A program made the position numbers and the translations under genes. Source: Monocercomonoides exilis (lineage: Eukaryota > Preaxostyla > Oxymonadida > Polymastigidae). From it: DNA of 64,000 nt. A model generated the notes under the pieces. That model ran no database searches, was not told the origin of the DNA, and saw only the letters and a list, made by a program, of their open reading frames with translations. Location of the stretch: positions 1 through 64,000 of the forward strand of contig LSRY02000070.1 of assembly GCA_001643675.2 (NCBI GenBank), given 5' to 3'. Below are positions 40,250 to 51,477 of this stretch, in pieces. How positions within the stretch are numbered: position 1 is the stretch's first letter; the number at the start of each line of letters is the position of its first letter.

Positions 40250-41330
40250 ATGATGAAGTTCGATGAAGTGACTGCGAAAATTTTGAAGAAGAATTTTTCG
40301 CCAAACCAGAATCAGTTTGCTCATTTGAAGAAGATGAGGATGAGGAGGAAGAAGAAGAAAAAGAAGTAAACGATGATAATGTTGCAGAAGAAAAAGAAGA
40401 AAAAGAAGAATTAACGTTATTTATAGAAGAAGGAGTGAAATGTTCTGAATATAGCTGTAGGAGAAATGGAATCTTGTTTATTTCATTTCTCCGAATGAGA
40501 ATGTTCTAATCAGCTTATTTTGGAATTCATGGGAAGATGATGACAGATTAGAAGTAACAAAACAGCAAACAAAAAGATAAGAAAAAAAGAAAGAAGGAGA
40601 GAAATAAGATGAAAAGGAAGATGAAAATGAGGGTGAGGAAAAGAAAAGGTAGAAGAAGGTGAAGAAGGTGAAGAAGGTGAAGAAGGTGAAAGAGAAGAAG
40701 AAGAAGAAGAAATTGATGATGAAGAAGAAGAAGAAAAAGGAAGAGAAGGAGAACAAGGTTGAGGAAGTTGAGGATGAATGAATGAATTTGGCTGAGAGAA
40801 GGAGGAGGAGGAAGAAAATAACATGATTTGATATTAATTATTCTCAGAAGAAGTTGAAAAGGAAGAAGAATTGAAAACGCGGCTGAAGGAATTCATTGTG
40901 TTTTTGTGTCTGACAGAAGAATCTGAATTAATCAAAAACAAGATCAGCTCGAATGACTGTGAAAAGCATGTTCTTCAGAGAGCACATCAGCTGTTGGAGT
41001 GCAATGAGTGAGTGGCAGCACTCTCAGCGAAGGTGAAGATAAAGACGAAGATGCAGAAGACAAAGCATTTGGAGAGTTGCAGCAAACATTCATGAAACAA
41101 GCATTCCTTTTGAAAGTGCTATTCAAAAGAGAAAATGGAATGATTGCAATGACTTTTGAATGAATTCTCGATAGCATTAAATGCATTTGCAATCAGCTTG
41201 TAATTCCGAAAATTTTGGAAATGCTTCAGGATTGCAAAAGGAAGACTGTACAGGCTCAAAAAAATCCTAACAATATATATCGGAACGCCTTTGATCCGCA
41301 TCTTCGTTCTTTTTGAGTAGCAAATTCAAA
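40250..41330 (+). pseudogene. Decayed acidic-repeat gene, copy 1
   Basis: Pieces of coding sequence remain. KEELTLFIEEGVKCSEYSC at about 40405-40460 is followed by RRNGILFISFLRMR, then GAAGGT/GAAGAA repeats (40640-40740), then EEELKTRLKEFIVFLCLTEE (about 40870-40925) and HVLQRAHQLLECNE, ended by TGA near 41010. Frames shift between the pieces. The segment 40330-40560 is homologous to the reverse complement of about 48740-48960. No known family. Confidence 0.5.
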
Positions 41331-42204
41331 TGTGATTGTAACATTGTTTTCAGAAACAAAAAAATAAAAAAAGACTATTAAGGCTTGTTTCCTGCACAAA
41401 TCTCAGAAGAAAGGGAATCTTTGATGCATTTCTCATAAACTTCACCTTTCAACTGAAATCGTCATCGGATGAAGGCATCTTGAGCATTCTATAATTCGTA
41501 AAAAAGCAACCAAACATCTTTTGACTCTTGAGCTTTTGTATGCATGCTGCATTCTGACTTTCCGTTGCAGCTTGTCTTTTGATTTTTCTCCAAATAATCC
41601 ATTTCAAAATCTGATATTCCATTTAAGTGATGAAGCATTCATCCTTGATCCTCTATCATTCAGCTTGCTTTTGCTCTTGCTCTATTGTTAACATAGGCTG
41701 ATTCCATTGTCCAATCAATTCATTTTGGTTTTCAGAAATTCATTTCTTTTGATCGTTAGCAGTCCAATGAGTCTTTTGAAACAAATGAAAACTTCAGTAA
41801 TTCACAGAATGCTCCAAGCAGATGAGCAATGGTTGTTCACTTTTTCATCCTTATTTTTCCTCAACGGAAGTCAAATCTTTTCTCTTCAAGAATTTGGCAT
41901 TTCCTGTTCTCTGATTCTCTCTAGCAAAATTCCATTTCAATGTAGAAATAATTTCAATTCAAAATCCAGGAGAAAACATCTCAGGAAGAGCTCTTTCACT
42001 CAGTTTAAAAAAATGTTTGAAAACAATTATTTGTTGGTTTGATCAGTAATTTTTTTTTTTTTTTTTCGGACCGTCTAATGATTATAAAACTTGATTTATC
42101 ACAGAGGAATTAATTATTCATTTATCATTTGTTTGATTAGCTGCAGACCTTTTCATAAAGGTTGTTCATTGAAATTAACAATGTGTTAATTTTTTTTTTA
42201 TGTT
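41331..42204. other. Intergenic stretch, no gene seen
   Basis: Mixed AT-rich sequence. One 111-codon frame (41707-42042 +) has no domain character. A T-run lies at about 42049-42066. Confidence 0.45.
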
Positions 42205-44248
42205 GTGTGATTTATAAACCCGAACTTTTTTTAAAAACTCGGACTTTTTTTTTAAAAAAATAAGTTTAATCAACCCACTTTTCTTATTTTATTAGTTGTT
42301 TTTTGTATATAATGAAAATCCAGCAGTTTGAAATGAAGATTCTTATACTATACCTAATAACTGATGGGGGGAGATGGAGGGGTTTGCTCCTCCATCTCTG
42401 ATTGGTTCCTCCCCTGAGGAGATTAGGCAATAGCAATGGGGCTAATCAAGTTAGAATTTAATCGAAAATATTTTTTTGATTTTTTTTTATTCATTTCAAA
42501 AAAATATTTTTGAAAAAATTAAAAAAAGATCATTTCCAGAATATTTTTTTCAATGAGTGTTGTGAAAACCAAAAGAGAACGTGGACAGTTAATTCTTCGA
42601 GAAAAAATGATGTCATTTGAATATCGAAGAATTGAAAATTGATTGGAACGCATGGCACGTATTGTTGTTGATGGACATGTCAGAATCGTTGATGCAATAA
42701 ACACCAAAGAGTTCTCTCGTTCAGCAATAATTAGATAAGTTTCATCAATTGAAAGCAGCAGAGCTGTTGCAAAGCCTGGCAGACCAGAACTATTCAATGA
42801 AGAGGACAAAAACATTATTGTTGGAGTTATTAAAATCGAAAGCTTATCCGGAACAAGTTTAAATGCAAAAAGAACAAGAGAATTAGTTTGATTTCACATT
42901 TATTAATCTTTCGTTTTTAATAACATTTATTTTTCAGATGGAATCCGTCCTTTCCGACAATAAAAGACGATCAGAAACTGATGTTGATGAAAACACCAGT
43001 GTGTCCAAATCATATCCATATCTATTTGCAAAAAGGAATTCTGAGCTCAAAGCGTCCATGCCCAGAAATGTGGATATCCAACGTCTTTCAGTATCCAACG
43101 AACAAGCTGTTTTTCTTTTCTTTGAGCTTCTGCAATATCTTCATAATTCACATCATTATTCACCTTCTTTGATCTTTATCACTGATGAATCTTCACTCCG
43201 CTTATCGGATTCCTTCAAAACTCTTGTGATTCACCCCACAGGAGTTCCAGCTGGATTTCATGCAACACACACAAACATGCCAAATGCCAGTTTGGTTGTC
43301 GCAGCTGCTGCAGATGGATATTCTCTCAAAAGCGTTGTGTTGTGGCATGCCACAAATTACCAAAGGAAATGCGAGTTCTTCTGAGCGCATTCATTGATGT
43401 TTGGGATAATAACGATGGATGAATGACGGAAAGCTTATTTCAAAGATACGCAGAAGAGGTTTTATGAACTGGAATCATCGAAAGAAGGAAAATATTAATG
43501 AGAACCAATGACAGATGTCTTCTGCTTTTGGATTCTCACTCTTCTCGGGCTCAGCCTGACATATGGCGGAAATTTGCTGATAACAACATTGACGTCGTCA
43601 CTTTTATTCCACACAGTACACACATCACACAACCTCTTGATCGTGGTGTGTTTGTAGTCTTCCAGATATGCATCAACTCTCTGTACTCTGTGCCTCCAGA
43701 TTCTTCCATTTCTCTTCGACGTGAGGAAATCTCCAACGTTCTTCCACAAGCTCTTCAGACAGCATTACTTCCTGCAACTGTTGTTTCTTCGTTCAAGAAA
43801 AGCGGCATGCTTTCAAACGAGTGGCATTTTGAACTATCAACACTTCCAAAGGAACCTTCAGTGACACTGAAAAAGAGAACACATAGGTTTTATTTTTTTG
43901 GAAAAATTATTTCTGAACAAAAATTTCTTGAAGAATGGAAAAAAGAAAAGGAAATGAAAGAAGATATGAAAAGAAAAGAAATGAAAAAAGAAAACGAAGA
44001 AAAAATTCTTTTCGCAGCTGAAAAGCCCAAATAAAAGAAAATTTCGCAAATCAGACATTTTGAATGATGATGTTTTGGACGATGAATCAAATCAAAAAAA
44101 TTCCAGAAAAATTATGAAGAGAGAACTCGTTAATTATATATATTATTAATCATTTCAATTTTTGATATCAAAAAATGATAGCTTGAAAAAAAAATTTTTT
44201 TTTATTTCAAACCAAAATAAAATAAAAGTTCGGGTTTATAAATCACAC
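42205..44248 (+). mobile_element. pogo/Tigger-like DNA transposon, copy 2 (full length, 2044 bp)
   Basis: Terminal inverted repeats begin GTGTGATTTATAAACCCGAA at both ends. A second GGACTTTTTTTT-like block lies just inside the left end. It is collinear with copy 1 but lacks the MITE, so it provides the empty target. It encodes a broken transposase at 42553-44034. I could not define a convincing target-site duplication. Confidence 0.85.
42553..44034 (+). pseudogene. pogo/Tigger-like transposase, copy 2, broken
   Basis: The same blocks as copy 1, here with the middle in frame: TDESSLRLSD near 43180, GVPAGFHATHTNMPNASLVV and SVVLWHATNYQRKCEFF, then after a shift LLLLDSHSSR and HITQPLDRGVFVVFQ. 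A 52-nt intron (42886-42937, GTTTGA...TTTCAG) joins the DNA-binding exon in frame to MESVLSDNK. Stops: TGA 42640-42642 and TGA 43420-43422 shared with copy 1 (the second at the Trp of DG-W-MT), plus private TAA near 42736 and TGA near 43465. A frameshift lies near 43382. Confidence 0.85.
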
Positions 44249-45166
44249 TATTTCAATATCAGTCAAAAATTTTTCGATAAATTTCATCAGTTTTGAGGCC
44301 GTTTAAACAAAAAACATAGAATGATTTCAATTATTTATTGTTCAACAATTGAGTATTACAATAAATATTCAATTGGTCGAAATTTTTTTTTTTAAAATAG
44401 TTTCTTTTGTTTTATTTTAAGGTTAAAAGGAAAAATAAATATTCACTTCAAATATTCATTCCAACACACAAAATATCACCAGCATAAAAATAGTGTCATT
44501 GTCAAGCATTTATTACCATTCTTATGATATTTGGCGAGTTGGAATGAAATTATGAAGATAATATTTAATTTTTATTTTTTCCAAAGAAAAATAATAAATG
44601 GAACCTTGTAATAAAAAATAAGACGAAAAATGAAAAGAGCAATAACTATTCAGCTTCATAAATATATCCTGGTTTTTTGAAAAAAAAACTAATTTTTGCA
44701 TTAATAACACTTTATTATGAACATCAATTGAACTTGAAAATGGTTCAACTTTGGATTATTTGGTTTGTGGATAAGTTGATTTTTATATTTTTTGCTGAGC
44801 CATTCATATTTATGGTTTTTAATAATAACTTTTTTTATAAATATACATATATTTGTAACAATTTTTTTTTTTTGTTTTGTTGAATTTTGATGTTGTTTGA
44901 AAAAAAAAATCTTTAAATGAATATTCGATTGTTTTCAATTTTGTGAAACGTTGAAAAAAGAAAAATAAAACATTTGAGTTACAAAAAATGAAATTCATTT
45001 TCTCGAACATTTTCATCAAAAATTGATAATTTTTCAGACAATCCAATAAAAATTATCAATCAAAAAAAGCTCCAAACAGGAGTTTGTTTATCAAGGTAAT
45101 GATACAAAAAGAAAAAATGAAAAGAATTGAAATATCGAGTCGTAGTGCATAAGGGATTTCATTTTC
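44249..45166. other. AT-rich intergenic stretch, no gene seen
   Basis: Very AT-rich, with A and T homopolymers. Short frames lack protein-like composition. Confidence 0.5.
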
Positions 45167-46629
45167 TTAAGGATTTACAAAATAATCAGAAATATTCAAT
45201 GACAATCTATAATAATATTTTCTGTTAAGAAAATCAAAAATTTCATGAAAACTCATGATAACATCTTCGAATCCTTCTTCTTCCATCTTTTCAAATATTT
45301 TTCTTTTCAATTCTTTTCTTTCCTCCTCTGTAGTTTTCACTTCTCCCTTTTCTTTCAACCGCAATGAAATCAATTGAAAAAAATTAATAAATACATATGT
45401 CATTCTTTCATTAGATGTTGGCCGCTGAATCTCCTCCAAAGCAGCATCAATGGCACCACTTTTCAACAAGACATCAAGTTTCACAGCTCTATTTTTCGCA
45501 ACTGCAATAAATAATCGAACGCATTCCTCATCTATTTCACTGTGATTATCTCTTGATGTTCGAAGCACATCAACAAAGCAGCTGATAAGCTCAACATATT
45601 CTTTATTCCACAAATGACATGATTTTAAGTAATAACGAATTGAGCGGATCCATCTCGAAATAATATCCATTGCTTTCCTTTCTGTTTCTCCCATCTCTTC
45701 TTCTTTCTTCTTCCAATCCACACTCTTCAACAACTCTTCCACTTCTCTGTTTGCCTCTCTTATAAAATGCAGCTTTCTCTCAATAAAGATTTCAGATAAG
45801 CAACCCTTGAAAAATCTGTGCACAAAAAATTGCAAAGCAGACTGATAAGCAAGTCGCGTTAGGTTGTGATGTTCCTGATGATACTGAATAATTTCTTTGA
45901 TTTCATTTTCGTAAAGTTCTTTTTCTATTTCCTTTTAAAAAATATGAAAAAATGTCAATAACTTCAAAAATGAAAAAGAAGTGCTCATACATAACGTTCA
46001 TCAATGCGACTCAATGCCAATAAAGCCATTTCCACTTCTTTTTGAGCTTCCTCGTTTTCCTCTTTCTTCAACGCAGCTTTCAGCAGACATGGCACGCAAA
46101 CAGAAGCACAATCTTCTGAAACAAGATCATAAGAGAGAAGTAGATAGCATTCACAAAGTTCAGTAAGAAGATTTTCGTTTCTTTTTTCTTTTTTCTTCTC
46201 TTCATCGTCAATCATCTTCTCAAACCTTTCGTTTAATGAAGAAAAGAAAAAACCGTAGTTTTTTATGTTTAATAGCGCGTTGCGATATCCCATGTGCTTC
46301 AACAGCAAGATTGCATTTCCCATCTTCAGTTTATCTTCTTCAATCATTTGATCGATTTTATTGAACATGTCTATTGTGAATGTTGAATAAAGTTCCTCTT
46401 TATCCATTTCATCAATCAATCTGTTCATTTCTTCAATTTTCTCTTTTTGTTCCGAAACGCTGCAGCTTTTCAATTCCTCAAACAGCTCTAAAGAAACAAA
46501 TTTCCCCCAAATGATAAAAGCCAGTGAGCCTTTGAAAAAACCGTGAAAAATGAACAAACTTGAAAACTTTTCCTTTGGGGCCATCTCTCGATTTCTGTCT
46601 TCGGTTCTACCAGCAACGAATTCTTTCAT
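45167..46629 (-). CDS. Helical-solenoid family protein (443 aa, three exons), paralogue facing 37663-39115
   Basis: Complement of join 45167-45931, 45991-46487 and 46560-46629, total 1332 nt. The 72-nt intron (GTTTGT...TTTTAG) and the 59-nt intron (GTATGA...AAAAG) sit at the same positions as in the paralogue. Spliced blocks are KFSKLFEELKSCSVSEQKEK, CVPCLLKAALKKEENEEAQK, HNLTRLAYQSALQFF, SVDWKKKEEEMG, LLKSGAIDAALEEIQRPT and the C-terminus LSLNISDYFVNP. It is predicted soluble and helical, armadillo-like at the end. Unspliced, exon 1 runs on in frame into intron 1, which could mislead an intron-blind annotation. Function unknown. Confidence 0.87.
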
Positions 46630-47879
46630 TCTGTTTATTTAAAGTGCATTCCATTCGCAACGAATATACCCAATAATTAAGCAAAATCAAATAAATATCA
46701 AACATCGTTCACGATCCAACAAATCGAGAAGGTTATTGTATCTATCCAAATTGTTTTGCTTTATAAAAAAAGATTTGGAAACGATTTCTATGAAAGCAGC
46801 CTGATATGGCTGAGCGAGGCAAGAAATGGCAGTTTTTTGTTTCTTGCTGATCAAACCAACAAATATTCATCAAAAGCAAATGGAGAATTGCCATTCGATT
46901 CATGATGCTCCATGAAATTGGTTTCTTCCACCTTTGGAACAGAATTTATTCACGATATGGAAATGGAACTTGTTGGGAGAAGGCAGCTGCAAACAAGCAA
47001 AAGGATTGAGAAGAAGAGTTTCATGACTTTTTTGAGTTCCTGATTGTTTTGTCGAAAGCCAAAGAACAGCCAATGTTTGCATTCTCGAAGGGCCTCGTTG
47101 GTTGTATTATTTTGCAGTTTCTGATTTCATTGAAAAGGATTGAAGTGATTGCTGAAGACAAAAGAAGCGAAAAGTTCCAAAATCGAAATGGATAAAACAA
47201 GCAAAAAATCATTTCCAATTCTTCACAAAAAAAAAACAAAACGAATGGCAGAAGAACAAGGTTGGATGGTTCAATTGCAACAGCATCATGGGTCATCAAA
47301 AAATGGATTATTTGAAAAAAATCTATCAAAATTGGTTTCACTGGCCAAGCAGCCTGGCTTTGCGCTTGATAAGAATTCGGTGATGCGTTTTGCTCATCCT
47401 TTTCTATTCGAATGATTGAGCATTATTGGTTGCAAAATACATTTGCTTTCGGATGAAAAGAGATTGGAAAAGGAATTATTTGGAGACGACTCTGTTACCA
47501 AGGAGCAATGAAAAAAATGCATAAGTAGTTATTCATCTTCTTCAGAGACCAAAAGCATTGGCGTTATGTATATGGAAGGAATTGGCCGACATTTCAGCTT
47601 CTGCTCCATCAGAATGAAGATGAATGGCAAACACTTCTGTTTTCTCAAGGAAGATGATCTTGCGAAAATGAGGCATTCATCAGGCTCTTCAGAAACTCTT
47701 CCGTTTTGCTTCAGCAATATCAGCGTGATGCAAGAGCATTGAAGAATGAAAGGACCTCTTTTCGAATGTCTCAATTATTTATCATTTTTGTATCAACATC
47801 ATTTTCAGATGAAAAGTTTCCTTCTTTTCTGCATTTGAGCTGCTTCGTGATGAACACCTTGCAAACATCGAAAACAACA
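46630..47879. other. Decayed coding-like sequence without an identifiable gene
   Basis: Short plus-strand frames such as GWMVQLQQHHGSSKNGLFEK (about 47260-47320) look like former coding sequence broken by stops. No family is recognised, and nothing is supportable as a gene. Confidence 0.4.
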
Positions 47880-48042
47880 ACATACAAAAATTCTTCATCG
47901 TCTTCTTTTTCTTATTCCTCCACTTTCTCCACCATCACCACCACCACCTTCTCCTCCTCTTCCTCTTCCTCTTCCTCCTCCTCCTCCTCCTCCTCTTCTT
48001 CTTCTTCTTCTTCTCCTTCTTCTTCTTCTTCCTTTTCTTCCA

Positions 48043-48073
<31 letters not shown>

Positions 48074-48760
48074 TTCTTCTTCTTCTTCTTTTTTTTCTTC
48101 TTCTTCTTCTTCCTCCTCCTCCTCCTCCTCCTCCTCTTCTTCTTCTTCTTCTTCTTCTTCTTCTTCCTCTTCTCTTTCTTCTTCCTCTTCCTTCCCATCT
48201 TCCCTTATTCCCTCTTCAAATGAAAATCTTTCTTCTTCTTCTTCTTCTTCTTCTTCTTCTTCTTCTTCTTCTTTGTCTTCTTCATTAGCAGATTCTTCTT
48301 CACAGCCATCAAATTCATCTATTTCAATCCCATTTTTTTCTCCTCCTCCTCCTCCTCCTTCTTCTTCTTCTTATTCTGATTCTGATTCTGATTCTTCCTC
48401 CTCTTCTTCTTCTTCTTTATCATCTTCTAATTTACATGCATCTTTTTCTTCTTCTGAATCTTCTTCTTCTTCTGATTCTTCTGGTTCTTCCTCCTCCTCC
48501 TCTTCTTCTTCTTATTCTCCTTCTTATTCTTCTTCTTTGGATTTTTCTCCTTCTCCTTCTTCTTCTCTTTTCTTCTTCTTCTTCTTCTTCTAATTCTTAT
48601 TCTAATTCTTCTAATTCTTCTAATTCTTCTAATTCTTCTTCTTCCTCCTCCTCCTCTTCTTCTTCTTCTTCTTCTTCTTCCTTTTCATCTTATTCCTCTC
48701 CTTCTTTCTATTCTTTTTCTTTGCAATTTGGTTTCTTTTTATCTGTCTTCATCTTCCAAT
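47880..48760. repeat. Large TTC/TCC-rich simple-repeat tract
   Basis: Nearly 900 bp of TTC and TCC trinucleotide runs with brief interruptions. The long serine-rich frame on the plus strand (47706-48593) and the lysine/arginine-rich frame on the minus strand are products of the repeat. By analogy with copy 1 (40640-40740), the tract may be an expanded low-complexity segment of a decayed gene on the minus strand. Confidence 0.9.
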
Positions 48761-49070
48761 GAATTCCAAAATAAGCTTATTAGAACATTTTCATTCGGAG
48801 AAATGAAAATGCAAGATTCCATTTCTCCGACAGCTATATTCAACACATTTCACTCCTTGTTTAATAAATAGCATTAATTCTTCTTTTTCTTCTTTTTCTT
48901 CTTCAACATTGTTGTTGTTATCTTCATATTCAATTTCTTCTTCTTCAAATGCTTATCATCACCTTCTTTATCGCCTTCTTCTTTTCCTTCTTCCTCTGAT
49001 GACAACGAATCACTGATCGCATCAAACATCATCATCATCATCACGTCACTCACTCCAAACGTCTCGAATT
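48740..49070 (-). pseudogene. Decayed acidic-repeat gene, copy 2
   Basis: The reverse complement aligns with 40330-40560. It shares GGAGTGAAATGT, ATATAGCTGT, GGAGAAATGGAATCTTG and TTCATTTCTCCGAATGA in order, and translates in part to KEELMLFIKQGVKCVEYSC. Broken by shifts and adjoining the simple-repeat tract. Family unknown. Confidence 0.5.
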
Positions 49071-49079
49071 AAGCTTATT

Positions 49080-49770
49080 CTTCAGATGTGCCAGTTTCAA
49101 TCAACATTCATCCTCACTCAACATGCAGTTCATTCAAGATCTCTTTCAACGTCTGCTCTTTTGCCGTCTCCTTCTCTTGTCTCTCCGTTCACACTCCTCT
49201 TCCATCCAGCCGCCTCTGCCTCGTCCTCTCCAAAAGGGATCTTCAGTTTCAGTCACTTCCACAGCACCATCCCAATTGAGAATGGAGCTGATTCTTTTGC
49301 TGCTTCCTTGTTCTTGTTCATCCGCTGTTCTGATTGTCTTCATCCTCAAAGGCCGATGGAGGAAGAGGTGATTTTGCGAACATCTTGCTCTTCACAGAAA
49401 TATTGGAGGAAGATTCAATCAGCTGTGGAAGTCAAAGAGAAGAAAGAAGCATCTGAATCATCTGATGAGCAGTCAGAAGAAAAGGGAATGATAACAAACC
49501 ATATGCAAAGAGAATTCATAAGATTTGGGGAATCAGATTCCTCAAAAGAGGGGGAAGGCTGTCTTCCTCATCCTCAAAGGCATGAAGAGCCTCATTTACC
49601 ACACGGAACATGGTCTGGATGGCTGTATGCTCTTCATTTGTTCGTTCTTTCAATCATCACAGAGCTGATGAAAAGGAGAATGTGCTATCTTTTCATTGAA
49701 AATAGACAAATCGGATTCAATTTATTTATGAATGGTTTGCATTCAAACAGAAGAACAGCTGAAGAGAGTT
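49080..49770 (-). pseudogene. Orphan pseudokinase-tail fragment of a beta-helix receptor
   Basis: Read on the minus strand, about 49630-49500 gives EEHTAIQTMFRVVNEALHAF, matching REQTAAQILFWVANGALHSF of the receptor tail. About 49305-49140 gives KESAPFSIGMVLWK, stop, LKLKIPFGEDEAEAAGWK, matching SFSIGMMLWECLTLQIPFGD. In-frame stops and the missing APE region show that it is dead. No ectodomain is recognisable next to it. It marks a lost third receptor locus in this window. Confidence 0.75.
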
Positions 49771-51477
49771 AGAAGGAAAGCAGAAGATGATAGAGATTCC
49801 AAAATGAAGAAAAGAATTAACAGAAAGAAAGAAAAGAAAAGATGAAAGGAAGGGATGCGAGGGAAATAGGATGTGGAAATGATGGAAAGGACAAGAATGG
49901 TTTTTTTATTTGGAGAAGGTGATTTGAAGTACATGAAACAAACACACAACACCAAAAGAGATGGACAGAATGAGAGAGGAATGAACATATATGACTGAAT
50001 TCTATTTCTTGTGGAAGGAAATACGAGGAGGATTAATTTGAAAGGGAATGAATTTTTGTGAGAAAAGACAGATGAAGATTTATTTGGAGAGAAAATGTTT
50101 GATCAAAGGGGGTTTTGGAGGAAGCAGCAGAAGATGCAAACAAACAGGAAAAGAGAATGAAGAAGACAGCGAAAAAGAGGCAACAAGTGAAAGAGAAAAT
50201 GAGAAAATGAGATGTTTAGGGAAAGAAGGTGGACAGAAGAGCAAGGGTGATGCACGAGAATAATGAATGAAAAAGGAGCAGGAGGAAGAAACAAGATGGA
50301 GTTGAATGAACAGAAGATGCCATTTCAGGAAGGATACGGATGTTGGAGCAGCTGATACGATTTGGCAGAAAGGCAAAGAAGAGGAAAGAAGGAAAGAGGA
50401 ATGAAGCCAAAGCGGGATCAGCAATGAGTAGGGATCTTTGTTTGTCGCGAGGAAGGCGGAGTGAGGAGCAGAGGAAAGGTCTGTTTCAACAGGAGAATCA
50501 TTTAGAATCCATCTTGTCTTCCCTTACTTCATCCGCCTCATTTCAGCTGTTTTCTTGTTGTTTTCTTTTTTTTTTTTTTTTCATTTCCTGAAGAAGCTGC
50601 TTTAGCAGCATCAAACTTGGTGAACGAGCTCCCTCTTTTAAATAAAAAAAAGGAATTGTTTTGTTTTTCATGTTTTTATTCTTGTTCATCTGCACACATT
50701 CCTGTGCCCCAAACAAAGTGAGCTGCAAAACAAAGCATCCAAAACCTTTCACTTTGATTGATGCGCAAGTCAAATAAATGAAAAATGAAAAAAAAATGTG
50801 AAAATATATCTAATTCAGCAGAAGTGGGACTTTACAGCTTTCCTGCTGAATGGAAGGTGCTTTCGCCTGAACATGTCAAAAGCGAAAAGCGAATTGAAAT
50901 TTGCGTATGTCGAAAATTAAAAGTTATGGAACATCAAAATAAAGATTCAAATTTTGAAAATTAAAAAAAAGATAAAGCCAAGTTATAACTTCAAAAATAA
51001 AATCATCATTGTAAAAGTCGAGTTTAACTGTCCATCAAAATGGACAAATCAAAATTCAATAAAAACGTCTAATAATCTTTCAACCATTTTAAATATCAAA
51101 AGCCTTTCTCTCTCCCCCAACCCTCTCCTCTATTATCAAGCTCTTCCCAAGGCTTTTCTGAAAATAGTGAATGGCAAATGAAAAGAATAGTGTACATATA
51201 CAAACATAAATACATATATACATATACATATGTATTTCCTTTCACCAAAAGCAACAATATAGCGAACGGCAAATTATGCAAAATGTAAAAAATGCAAAAT
51301 GCAAAGTGTATGTCAAATGATTACAAGTGCATAATCAATTGCGAAAATGAAAATATTAATAAAAATTTAAGAATAACTCTTCACCCTTCCTAACTTCTTT
51401 CCCTTTCTCTCTTTTTCTCTTCCATCTTTCTCTCCTTCCTCTTTCTCTCTTTCTTCCCTTTTCTAACACCATCTCTC
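49771..51477. other. Intergenic stretch with purine-rich tracts
   Basis: GA-rich sequence to about 50500, a T run near 50567-50581, then AT-rich DNA. At 51370-51477 there is a pyrimidine-rich stretch just downstream of the next gene's stop. No gene recognised. Confidence 0.5.

Noticed and set aside
42205-44248. Nine-base or TA target duplication around pogo copy 2
   Set aside because: Flanks at the two ends do not match convincingly, so boundaries rest on inverted ends alone.
45985-46629. Unspliced 214-codon reading of the solenoid gene
   Set aside because: Comparison with the paralogue shows that the segment 46488-46559 is an intron; splicing gives the conserved KFSKLF junction.
47706-48593. 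295-codon serine-rich frame
   Set aside because: Product of TTC/TCC repeats, with no non-repeat domain.
49086-49772. 228-codon plus-strand frame
   Set aside because: It is the antisense of the receptor-tail fragment, as the similar shadow frame opposite the intact receptor shows.
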